Positions 41,291 through 48,944 of a stretch of 64,000 nt of DNA are shown piece after piece. A model generated the notes under the pieces. The model saw only the letters and a program-made list of their open reading frames with translations. It made no database searches and was not told the origin of the DNA. Every line of letters starts with the position of its first letter. Within the stretch, counting starts at the first letter, position 1. The position numbers were made by a program, and so were the translations under genes. Origin of the DNA: Chloroflexota bacterium. Lineage in GTDB: Bacteria; Chloroflexota; Dehalococcoidia; Lucifugimonadales; UBA3495. Where the stretch lies: contig VXOG01000051.1 in NCBI GenBank assembly GCA_009840165.1, positions 1 to 64,000 on the forward strand, written 5' to 3'.

Positions 41291-43858
41291 ATGATCCCCC
41301 TCCGATTATCAGTCCGCAATTTCCTGTGCTACCGGGATGATGTTCCCCCGCTGGACCTACAGGGCATACACGTGGCCTGCCTGTGCGGGGCTAATGGGCA
41401 CGGCAAGTCGGCGTTGCTGGACGCTATGACCTGGTGCCTGTGGGGGCAGGCGCGTACCGGCAGCCGGAACCACAACTCCCTGATCGCCTACGGCGAGACC
41501 GAGTGCCGGGTCGAACTCGATTTCCAGGCTAAAGGCCAACTGTACCGGGCCATTCGCCGCCGTCGCAGCGCAGGGCAGGGACGCACCGAGTTGGACCTGT
41601 TCGTGCTGGACGATGCCGAACAGCCGCGTCCCATCACCGGCAATACCCTGAACGAGACCGCCGCCCGCATCCGCAACCTGCTGGGCATGGACTACGACAC
41701 CTTCGTGAATTCAGCTTTTCTGTTGCAGGGCCGCTCGGACGAATTTACCCGCAAAACTCCATCGGAACGCAAGGACGTGCTGTCGTCAATCCTCGGCCTG
41801 GACTTGTACGAAGTTTTGCAGGCCGCCGCTCGCAATAAACGCTCCGAGTGGCAGGACAACGTCACCCGGACCGAGGGCGCTCTGACCCAAACCAAAACCG
41901 CACTGGACGAGCTGGCCGACCCCACCGACGAACTGACCGTCATTGAGCGACGGCTGACCGCGCTGGCCAGCGAACTGGACGCCGCCGCGTCGGAGGCGTC
42001 GGAGCGACGGGCCAGCGTGGAGGAGCTGCGCCGGAAGCGGGCGGAACTCGCCCGCGCAGAACAACGCATTGCCACGCTGCGGGAGGATATCGAGCGGACC
42101 GGCGCAGCAATAGCGGCTATGCGGCAGCGGATTGAACACGCCAAAGCCTGGTCGGATCGGGCCAACGAAATCGACGCCGGTGCGCAACAACTGGCAGCGG
42201 CCCGCAACGAGCTGGAAAGGCTGGAATCGTTGCGCCGGGAGTACGACCGCTTGCACGACCAACGCAACGAATTACAGGTGGCGATTGGGCGAGAGCAGGC
42301 TGCGCTGTCTGCCGAGTCCGCAGAGCTGGAACGGCGCATTCGCGAGGAACTGGAACCGGCTGCCGGTCGAGCCAAGTCCATCGCCGACGGCTTGGCAGTT
42401 TTGGCGGACGCGGAGCAGGACCTGCTTGCCGAACAGCAGGTTATTGACGCGCAAACCGCCGACGCTACAGAGCTGCAAGGCAGCATCGCAGTGGCGCAAG
42501 GCGAGCTGGAGCGATGCGTCGCCGAGGGCAAGGAACTGCGGGCCAGGCAGGTTGAAATGTCCGCCGCCGGCGCGTTATGTCCGCTGTGCCGCACACCCCT
42601 GACTGAAGACGCCTGCGGCAACATCGCGGACTGGTACGAATCGGAGATTGCGGGCAAGCTGCGACAGCATGGCGAAATCAAGGAAGGACTTAACGGCCTG
42701 ACGCAGCGGCTAGAAGAACTGTCTGGCGATACGGATCGTCGGCGCAAGGCATTGGCCCGGCAGCAGCGGCAAACGCAACAGGAACGGGGCCGGCTGGAAC
42801 AAGAAAAGCGGCAGAGCGATGGCGCCGGTCAACAACTGACCGCGCTGCGTCCGCATCTGGCCGGACTGCAAGCAGCGCTGGCGGCCGGGGATTTCGCAGC
42901 CGATGAACGGGTTGCGCTGGGGGAAATTGACGATGCCATTGCGGCACTGGGCTACGACGAAGCCAGCCGAGAGGAGGCGTACCGCCTGACGCAATCGCTG
43001 CTGCATTGGGATGCCGAGCGGCGAGATTTGGACGCGGCGCTGGCCCGGCTGCCCGGCGATGAGGTTGAACTGCGGCAGAATGAAGATCGGGCGGATCGCT
43101 GGCGTACGGAACTGGCTGACGCCGAAGCCGGGCTGACGGCAGACCTGGCGGCGATTGCCGAACTGCCGGAACAGGAACGGGCGGCGGAAATCGCGGACGC
43201 TGCGCTCGCCGGGTTGTCCAGGGAAAGGGATGATCTGCTGGCTCGACAGGGCCGCTTACAGGCCGACGCGGAAAGAAGGCGTGGCTACCAGACCGAAATT
43301 ATCCGTCTCCAGAGCAGCCACAACAGCGCACAGACGGAGCAGGGCATCTACGCTGAACTTTTCGGCGCGTTCGGCAGGAGCGGCGTGCCGGCCATGCTCA
43401 TCGACGCCGCCGTGCCTCACCTGGAAAACGAGGCCAACCACCTGCTGGGCCGCATGACCGACAACCGCATGGCGATCCGGCTGGAGACCCAGCGGGACAA
43501 CCGAAGCGGCAACACCACGGAGACCCTGGACATCCTGATCAGCGATGAGTTGGGTTCCCGAAACTACGAGCTGTTCAGCGGCGGTGAGGCGTTCCGCATC
43601 AATTTGGCGCTGCGCATCGCGCTCTCTAAGGTGTTGTCGCAACGGCTGGGCGCACCGCTGCCCACGCTGTTCATCGACGAGGGGTTCGGCACCCAGGACG
43701 CCGCCGGCCGCGAGCGTATCGTTGACGCCATCGCGTCCATCCAGGACGAGTTCGAAAAGATCATCGTGATAACCCACCTGGACGACTTAAAAGATCTGTT
43801 CCCGGCTCGTATCGAGGTGCTGAAAACCGAAGCCGGCTCGCAATTCTGGTTGAGCTGA
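41291..43858 (+). CDS. sbcC: SbcC/Rad50-like SMC-family ATPase
   Basis: 855 residues. Walker A GANGHGKS at 33-40, two long coiled coils, the zinc-hook CPLC at 430-433, ABC signature LFSGGEAFRINLALRIALSK and Walker B PTLFIDEGFGTQD. With SbcD it processes DNA ends and hairpins. No sbcD/mre11 gene is in the window; the neighbour upstream is an ABC exporter on the other strand and downstream a PPOX protein, so the nuclease partner must be elsewhere. Confidence 0.93.
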   Translation: MIPLRLSVRNFLCYRDDVPPLDLQGIHVACLCGANGHGKSALLDAMTWCLWGQARTGSRNHNSLIAYGETECRVELDFQAKGQLYRAIRRRRSAGQGRTELDLFVLDDAEQPRPITGNTLNETAARIRNLLGMDYDTFVNSAFLLQGRSDEFTRKTPSERKDVLSSILGLDLYEVLQAAARNKRSEWQDNVTRTEGALTQTKTALDELADPTDELTVIERRLTALASELDAAASEASERRASVEELRRKRAELARAEQRIATLREDIERTGAAIAAMRQRIEHAKAWSDRANEIDAGAQQLAAARNELERLESLRREYDRLHDQRNELQVAIGREQAALSAESAELERRIREELEPAAGRAKSIADGLAVLADAEQDLLAEQQVIDAQTADATELQGSIAVAQGELERCVAEGKELRARQVEMSAAGALCPLCRTPLTEDACGNIADWYESEIAGKLRQHGEIKEGLNGLTQRLEELSGDTDRRRKALARQQRQTQQERGRLEQEKRQSDGAGQQLTALRPHLAGLQAALAAGDFAADERVALGEIDDAIAALGYDEASREEAYRLTQSLLHWDAERRDLDAALARLPGDEVELRQNEDRADRWRTELADAEAGLTADLAAIAELPEQERAAEIADAALAGLSRERDDLLARQGRLQADAERRRGYQTEIIRLQSSHNSAQTEQGIYAELFGAFGRSGVPAMLIDAAVPHLENEANHLLGRMTDNRMAIRLETQRDNRSGNTTETLDILISDELGSRNYELFSGGEAFRINLALRIALSKVLSQRLGAPLPTLFIDEGFGTQDAAGRERIVDAIASIQDEFEKIIVITHLDDLKDLFPARIEVLKTEAGSQFWLS

Positions 43859-43888
43859 CCTATTAGCAGACACCATCTAGCTGAACCC

Positions 43889-43913
43889 GTCACTCCGGCT
43901 TTCGCCGGAGTCC
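43889..43913. repeat. Family B palindrome (short variant)
   Basis: GTCACTCCGGC-TTTC-GCCGGAGTCC, lacking the CTGG left flank. A full copy follows ten bases later. Confidence 0.75.
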
Positions 43914-43922
43914 AAAAACCTA

Positions 43923-43950
43923 CTGGATTCCGGCTTTCGCCGGAATGACG
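43923..43950. repeat. Family B palindrome
   Basis: CTGGATTCCGGC-TTTC-GCCGGAATGACG just before the PPOX gene. Confidence 0.85.
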
Positions 43951-43980
43951 AGGCTCGCTCACGGCAAAAAGGAGACAGCA

Positions 43981-44400
43981 ATGTTGACTGACGCGCAACG
44001 GGATTTCCTGACCCGCAACCACAATGGGGCTCTAACCACGTTCCGCCGCAACGGAGCGGCGCAGATGAGCATTGTCACCTGTGGCATCTACGGCGACGGT
44101 GTAGCATTCACCACCACTGAAGACCGGGCCAAGTTGCGCAACCTGCGGCGGGATCCGCGCTGCACCATCCTGGTGGGCACCGACGACTGGCGCAACTTCG
44201 TGGTGCTGGAGGGCGAGGCCCTGCTGGTGGGTGTCGATAACTCCAGCGCCGATGAGTACCGGGAGACGCTGCGCAACGTGTATCGCACGGCGGCGGGACA
44301 GGAACACCCCAACTGGCCGGAGTACGACCAAGCGATGCGGGACGACCGGCGGTATGGCGTGGTTGTGACGCCGACACACGTTTACGGGCGTGGGGATTAG
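43981..44400 (+). CDS. PPOX-class (pyridoxamine oxidase-fold) F420/flavin-dependent protein
   Basis: 139 residues forming one split beta-barrel: LTRNHNGALTTFRRNG, RDPRCTILV, FVVLEGEALL and the C-terminal VVTPTHVYGRG are typical of the TIGR03618-type family. Such proteins bind F420 or flavin and reduce diverse substrates. ATG 43981 has AAGGAG upstream. Cofactor choice cannot be fixed by eye; the LLM-type enzyme at 57.6 kb makes F420 use plausible. Confidence 0.85.
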   Translation: MLTDAQRDFLTRNHNGALTTFRRNGAAQMSIVTCGIYGDGVAFTTTEDRAKLRNLRRDPRCTILVGTDDWRNFVVLEGEALLVGVDNSSADEYRETLRNVYRTAAGQEHPNWPEYDQAMRDDRRYGVVVTPTHVYGRGD

Positions 44401-44401
44401 A

Positions 44402-44432
44402 GTAGGGGGCAACCACAAGTGTTGCCCCCTAC
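44402..44432. repeat. GTAGGGGC-class palindrome (family A)
   Basis: 12-bp arms GTAGGGGGCAAC / GTTGCCCCCTAC around CACAAGT; a family B copy follows at 44442. The two repeat types together fill the gap between convergent genes and may terminate both. Confidence 0.85.
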
Positions 44433-44441
44433 CTGTAGCGT

Positions 44442-44469
44442 CTGGATTCCCGCTTTCGCGGGAATGACG
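44442..44469. repeat. Family B palindrome
   Basis: CTGGATTCCCGC-TTTC-GCGGGAATGACG. Confidence 0.85.
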
Positions 44470-44486
44470 ATTGTCAGTCCGATGCG

Positions 44487-46769
44487 TCAGATGATGCCTT
44501 CGGCCAGGCGTAGGGCTTCCACGTCGAACGGGATGTCGTCGTATTCGCCGTTCAGCGCGGCCAGCACCCGTTCGCCGGACAGCGGCAGTTGCTTGACCCG
44601 CACGCCCACGGCGTCGTAAACGGCGTTGGCGATGGCGGCGGGCGGCCCGAAGCCCGGAGGCTCGGCGACGGCGCGGGCGCCGAAGGGTCCATCTTCTGCC
44701 GGAACACGGATCAGTACGTCCTCAATTTCCGGCAGGTCGATGGCCAGCGGCATCAAATACGACGCGAAGGATGGGTTGCGGACAGCGCCGTTGTCGGGGT
44801 CAAACTGCTGGTCTTCGGTGAGGGCGCGCCCGATGCCTTGCACCACGCCGCCGTCGAGCTGACCCTCAACCGCCATGGGGTTGATGGCCACGCCGACGTC
44901 CTGCGCCTGAACGTAGCGAAGGAGCTTGATCTGGCCAGTGCCACGGTCAACCTTGATCTCGGCGGCCTGTGCCGCGAATACAGGCGTGTAGGGCATGCTG
45001 GAGAGCGCGGCCGTGCCGATGATCGGCCCACCCCGGGAGGTGATGCTGGCGGCGGCAAGTTGGGCGAAGGTCAAGCCCTGGGGCTCGTTGTCCATCACGT
45101 ACACCCGGCCATCCTCGCATGCAAGGGCGTCCTCGGGGACTCCCAGGCGCTCAGCGGCGAGGGCCGTCAGTTTCTGCACGGTGTCCTGAGCCGCCCGGTG
45201 CACGGCAGTACCCTGGCTGTACACGACGCGACTGCCGCCGGACTGGCCGGTATAGGGAGCCATGTCGGTATCCCGCTTGGCGACGATGACGCTTTCCATC
45301 GGGATGCCCAGCGCTTCGGCGGCGATCGCGGCCAGCGAGGTGTCACTGCCCGAGATGTCCGTGGAACCGGTGAGCAAGCTCACAGTCCCGTCGTCGTTGA
45401 TGCTGATGGCGGCGGTGGATGGGCCGCTGCCGCTGCGCCATTCGCACAGGGCCAGGCCCAGACCATGTCCGTCCTCAAGCTGCCGGGGCCATTCCATCTT
45501 TTCCTTGATCGCCTCGAGCGTCTCGATCAGCCCGTTGGATGGGACAACCGCGCCGCTCACGGACACGTCGCCCTCACGCAGGGCGTTGTGCAGGCGCAGG
45601 TCGTAGGGGTCCATGCCGATTTCGTGGGCGATGCGGTCCATGTGGGACTCGACGGCGAAGGTCATGTCGGCGACGCCGGAGGCGCGGTAGGATCCTACAT
45701 AGATCTTGTTGGTGTACACGCCGTAAGACCGCAGCCGGAAGTTGGGGATGCGGTACGCGCCGATGCCGTGTCCGATGCCGGAGTTGGGCCCCGCGCCCAG
45801 GTACGCGCCCACATCGAATATGGTGTAGGCCTCCCGGGCGACGATGGTTCCATCATTCATCACGCCGGAGCGGATGTAATTGGTGACGGGCAGGCGCGGG
45901 CCGTTCAAGGTGAACACTTCCTCACGCGTGTTGATCAGCTTGACCGGCCGGCCGGTGCGCATGGCCAGTAGAGCGGGGAACGCCTCACAAGCCAGACGCA
46001 GTTTGGCACCGAAGCCACCGCCCAATTCCATGGCAACCACGCGGATGCGGGAAACGGGCATCTCCAGCACGCCGGCCAGACTTGCGCGTAGCTGGTATGG
46101 GCCCTGGGTGGACGCGTACATGACCAACCGTCCGTTGGGTTCCACGTCAGCCACGCAGGCCATCGGCTCGAGGAAACCCTGGTTGATGCCCTGGGATCGG
46201 TACACGTCCTCAACGACCACGTCGGCGTCGCGGAAGGCCTGTTCAACGTCGCCCCGGTCGGCGTCCAGCAGCGTGCTGACGTTGTGCCCCAGGGTGAATC
46301 CGTAGCCTTCGTAACTTTCCAGTTCAGGATGCACGGACGCCGCCCCTTCCACCATCGCCGCCAACGGGTTGACCACCGAGGGGATATCCTCGTATTCGAC
46401 TCTGATGAGCTCGACGGCTTCCTGCGCCGTCGCTTCGTCGTCGGCCGCGACGGCGGCAATGGGCTCCCCCACGAAATTGACCACCTCGCGAGGCATCACG
46501 TACCGGTCGCGGAGGGCGCCGGAGCCGTAACGAATATCCGGGAAATCCGAGCCCGTGATGATGGCCCGCACGCCCGGCAGCGCCGCGGCCTGGCTGGTGT
46601 CCATGCTTACTATGCGGGCGTGGTTCCGCGTGCTCGGGAGGAGTTTGCACGCCAGCATACCGGGTAGGTACACGTCGGAGGCGTAGGTGGCGCGACCGGT
46701 CACCTTGTCGTGAGCGTCCACTCGGGGGTGGTTCTGTTCCAGGACTTTGAACTGGGTTGCGGTAGTCAT
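44487..46769 (-). CDS. Xanthine dehydrogenase-family molybdopterin-binding subunit (CoxL-like)
   Basis: 760-residue large subunit of a molybdenum hydroxylase. Family parts: KVTGRATYASDV at the N-terminus, ELGGGFGAKLRLACE, and the catalytic Glu region ARAVAEPPGFGPPAA near the C-terminus. The active-site loop reads GSYRASGVAD; the form I CO dehydrogenase motif AYxCSFR and the form II AYRGAGR are both absent, so CO oxidation is unlikely and the substrate is probably a small aldehyde or N-heterocycle. It is third in an FAD-FeS-Mo gene trio. Confidence 0.9.
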   Translation of the reverse strand: MTTATQFKVLEQNHPRVDAHDKVTGRATYASDVYLPGMLACKLLPSTRNHARIVSMDTSQAAALPGVRAIITGSDFPDIRYGSGALRDRYVMPREVVNFVGEPIAAVAADDEATAQEAVELIRVEYEDIPSVVNPLAAMVEGAASVHPELESYEGYGFTLGHNVSTLLDADRGDVEQAFRDADVVVEDVYRSQGINQGFLEPMACVADVEPNGRLVMYASTQGPYQLRASLAGVLEMPVSRIRVVAMELGGGFGAKLRLACEAFPALLAMRTGRPVKLINTREEVFTLNGPRLPVTNYIRSGVMNDGTIVAREAYTIFDVGAYLGAGPNSGIGHGIGAYRIPNFRLRSYGVYTNKIYVGSYRASGVADMTFAVESHMDRIAHEIGMDPYDLRLHNALREGDVSVSGAVVPSNGLIETLEAIKEKMEWPRQLEDGHGLGLALCEWRSGSGPSTAAISINDDGTVSLLTGSTDISGSDTSLAAIAAEALGIPMESVIVAKRDTDMAPYTGQSGGSRVVYSQGTAVHRAAQDTVQKLTALAAERLGVPEDALACEDGRVYVMDNEPQGLTFAQLAAASITSRGGPIIGTAALSSMPYTPVFAAQAAEIKVDRGTGQIKLLRYVQAQDVGVAINPMAVEGQLDGGVVQGIGRALTEDQQFDPDNGAVRNPSFASYLMPLAIDLPEIEDVLIRVPAEDGPFGARAVAEPPGFGPPAAIANAVYDAVGVRVKQLPLSGERVLAALNGEYDDIPFDVEALRLAEGII

Positions 46770-46790
46770 CGGTTGCCTCCGTGTAGGTTC

Positions 46791-46826
46791 TCCCTCACCC
46801 TAGCCCTCTCCCATCAAGGGAGAGGG
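46791..46826. repeat. CCCTCACCC...GGGAGAGGGG repeat (family C)
   Basis: CCCTCTCCC-ATCAA-GGGAGAGGG hairpin preceded by CCCTCACCCTAG, between the Mo and FeS subunit genes. An almost identical copy lies at 47331, between FeS and FAD genes, so the repeat separates each pair of subunits. Confidence 0.85.
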
Positions 46827-46846
46827 GACATTATCAGCTACGGTAA

Positions 46847-47323
46847 TCAGGCGGATGCTCGGATTTCGGCGGCAGCGGCCATGATCGCCTCGATCACGCG
46901 GTTATACCCCGTGCAGCGGCAGAGGTTCCCGCCGATGGCGAAGCGAACGTCCTCTTCAGTTGGATCGGGATTCGCTTGCAGGAAGCCGGTGGCGGACATG
47001 ATCAGGCCCGGGATGCAGAACCCGCATTGGAGGCCCCCGTGCTCCACAAAGGCTTTTTGCACGGGACTAAGACCATCCACGTCGGCCAGGCCCTCGATGG
47101 TGGTGATCTCGGAATCGTGGGCGCTGTGGGCCAGCACGAGGCAGGACGTAACGGGCTTGCCGTCCATCAGGACGGTGCAGGCGCCGCAGTCGCCTTCATC
47201 GCAGCCTTTCTTGGATCCGGTGAGCCTGGCATCGTCGCGCAGGCAGTCCAGGAGGGAATAGAACGGCTCCACCAGGAGCAGGCGGTTTTCGCCGTTTATG
47301 TTGAGTGTCAATGGTTGTTTCAT
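46847..47323 (-). CDS. [2Fe-2S] subunit of the molybdenum hydroxylase (CoxS-like)
   Basis: 158 residues. Plant-type ferredoxin cluster CDEGDCGACTV with a later Cys in VTSCL, and the second cluster CGFCIPG ... CRCTGY in the helical C-terminal domain. It passes electrons from Mo to FAD. The start is ATG 47323 (MKQPLTLNING); an upstream in-frame start falls in a family C repeat. Confidence 0.93.
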   Translation of the reverse strand: MKQPLTLNINGENRLLLVEPFYSLLDCLRDDARLTGSKKGCDEGDCGACTVLMDGKPVTSCLVLAHSAHDSEITTIEGLADVDGLSPVQKAFVEHGGLQCGFCIPGLIMSATGFLQANPDPTEEDVRFAIGGNLCRCTGYNRVIEAIMAAAAEIRASA

Positions 47324-47330
47324 CAGGTCA

Positions 47331-47367
47331 CCCTCACCCTGACCCTCTCCCATCAAGGGAGAGGGAA
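47331..47367. repeat. CCCTCACCC...GGGAGAGGG repeat (family C)
   Basis: CCCTCTCCC-ATCAA-GGGAGAGGG hairpin preceded by CCCTCACCCTGA, overlapping the region just upstream of the FeS subunit start. Confidence 0.85.
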
Positions 47368-47387
47368 TTATCAGGATTCACAAATAC

Positions 47388-48305
47388 TTACCAGGCGGTT
47401 TGAACGGCCAAGCGGCGGATGTCATCGAAGGTCGGGGGATTGCCGGCAGTGGCAACGGCATGGGTGAGTGTGCGCTCGGTCAGGACGCGCACCATCTCGC
47501 GGCGATAGTCGGCGCCGCTGCGCACGTCGGCGATTGGATTGCAGGATTGGGCGGCCAGGCGGCCGGCCTCGGCGAGGTTGGCGGCATCCGGTGTTTGGCC
47601 CACCAGACGCCCCTCGGCGCCGTAGGCTCGCATGGGAGTTGGGGCGACGGCGCCCATGGCAATCCGCGAGGAGGCGCAGGTTCCGTCGGCGTTCAGGCTG
47701 ACCACGGAGGCGACGCCAACCGCCGAAATGTCCATCGCGCCGCGGGGGCTGTGCTTGATGTACAACCCGCCCGTGTTCTCAGCCGGAGCGGGCAGCCGGA
47801 TTTCGGTCAGAATCTCGCCGGGTTCCAGGGCGGTGCGGCCCGGGCCGACGAACACCTCGTCCAATGGCAGCCAACGCTCGCTTCCGGTTCCGACGATGCG
47901 GCATTGGGCGTTGTAGGCGAGCAAGGCGGGCAGGGTATCGCCGGCAGGGGAGGCGTTGCACACGTTGCCGGCGACCGTGGCGAGGTTGCGGACCTGCACG
48001 CCGGCGAATGCGGTCGCGCCGGCAGTCAAGGCAGGGTAGCGACTGCGCACGTCGTCGTTCTGCTCAATGTCCTGTACGGTCGCCATCGCGCCGATGGACA
48101 GGCCGTCGTCAGGGTTCCAGGAAATATAATCGAGGCCGGGGACGTGCTGCATGCAGACCACGGAATCGGGCCGCCACACGCCGGTGCGCCAGCGAACCAG
48201 GAAGTCGGTGCTGCCGGCGACGAGGCGGGTATTGTCTCCGCCGTCGGCCAGCATCCGGAGCGCCTCATCCAGGGAGCGCGGCTCCAGGTAATCAAAACGA
48301 GCCAT
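47388..48305 (-). CDS. FAD-binding subunit of the molybdenum hydroxylase (CoxM-like)
   Basis: 305 residues from ATG 48305 (MARFDYLEPRSLDEAL); a longer upstream frame is non-conserved. FAD motifs AGSTDFLVRWRTG and TVAGNVCNASPAGDTLPAL are present. It is first in the transcription order FAD-FeS-Mo. It accepts electrons from the FeS subunit and passes them to NAD or quinone. Confidence 0.92.
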   Translation of the reverse strand: MARFDYLEPRSLDEALRMLADGGDNTRLVAGSTDFLVRWRTGVWRPDSVVCMQHVPGLDYISWNPDDGLSIGAMATVQDIEQNDDVRSRYPALTAGATAFAGVQVRNLATVAGNVCNASPAGDTLPALLAYNAQCRIVGTGSERWLPLDEVFVGPGRTALEPGEILTEIRLPAPAENTGGLYIKHSPRGAMDISAVGVASVVSLNADGTCASSRIAMGAVAPTPMRAYGAEGRLVGQTPDAANLAEAGRLAAQSCNPIADVRSGADYRREMVRVLTERTLTHAVATAGNPPTFDDIRRLAVQTAW

Positions 48306-48409
48306 TAAGCCCTCCAACTCCGGCGCGGTAGTTGCTGGGGAAAGGGAGTCAGCGGAACATTCCCAATGCGCCGGACGGGTCGGATTATAGGGTTGGGCGG
48401 CAAACGCGG

Positions 48410-48859
48410 TCAACGCCGTCGTGCCGCACGGAGGGACCAGGTAATCCATGCCAGATTCAGGCACAGCATGGCAAATACGGCTCCATCAATCCATTGCAAT
48501 GAGGTGAGCGGCAAAACGCCAGTGAACGGATACAGGGAGAACGCCCATCTCAGATAAAACACCGCCAATGCGCCGGCGGTCACCAACGCGAATCGGAACG
48601 ATAGGAGTGTCCCAAATGCACCCAACACTGCCAAAACCGGGGTCAAAATGGCCACAACCAAATTCGGTGAGAAGGCATCATCCACCCGGATCAAAAAGAA
48701 GATTCCCAATATCCCCACATAAATCACGGGCAATGCCAGCAACCCCAACAGCAAGGCAACGATGCTTCTTGCCGGGGTTACCCGAAAGGCCCTGGGTAGT
48801 ATGTTCTGCATACGAGTATCCAAAGCTTCCATTCGCTCGCCTCGACGGATATATCGCAT
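48410..48859 (-). CDS. Small multi-pass membrane protein, unknown
   Basis: 149 residues with four hydrophobic helices: IVALLLGLLALPVIYVGILGIFFLI, LVVAILTPVLAVLGAFGTLL, ALVTAGALAVFYLRWAFSL and AVFAMLCLNLAWITWSL. Both ends are basic. No family is recognised. It lies between the CoxM-like gene and the fusion gene, both on the same strand. Confidence 0.6.
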   Translation of the reverse strand: MRYIRRGERMEALDTRMQNILPRAFRVTPARSIVALLLGLLALPVIYVGILGIFFLIRVDDAFSPNLVVAILTPVLAVLGAFGTLLSFRFALVTAGALAVFYLRWAFSLYPFTGVLPLTSLQWIDGAVFAMLCLNLAWITWSLRAARRR

Positions 48860-48895
48860 CCTCCATCGGTCAAACCAAGGGTGAGTTTCAATGAT

Positions 48896-48922
48896 AAGGG
48901 CGGGTTTGAAACCCGCCCCTAC
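48896..48922. repeat. GTAGGGGC-class palindrome (family A), degenerate
   Basis: AGGGCGGGTTT-G-AAACCCGCCCCTAC. One extra C in the right arm and loss of GTA on the left make it imperfect. It resembles the first copy at 80-108 in its inner TTT/AAA part. Confidence 0.7.
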
Positions 48923-48944
48923 TTTGGTTCATTTTTTGTACGCG

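Noticed and set aside
44589-45971. 460-codon plus-strand frame opposite the CoxL-like gene
   Set aside because: Antisense to a complete molybdenum hydroxylase subunit; no domain.
44487-48305. Aerobic CO dehydrogenase operon
   Set aside because: Gene order fits, but the CSFR-containing active-site motif of form I is missing.
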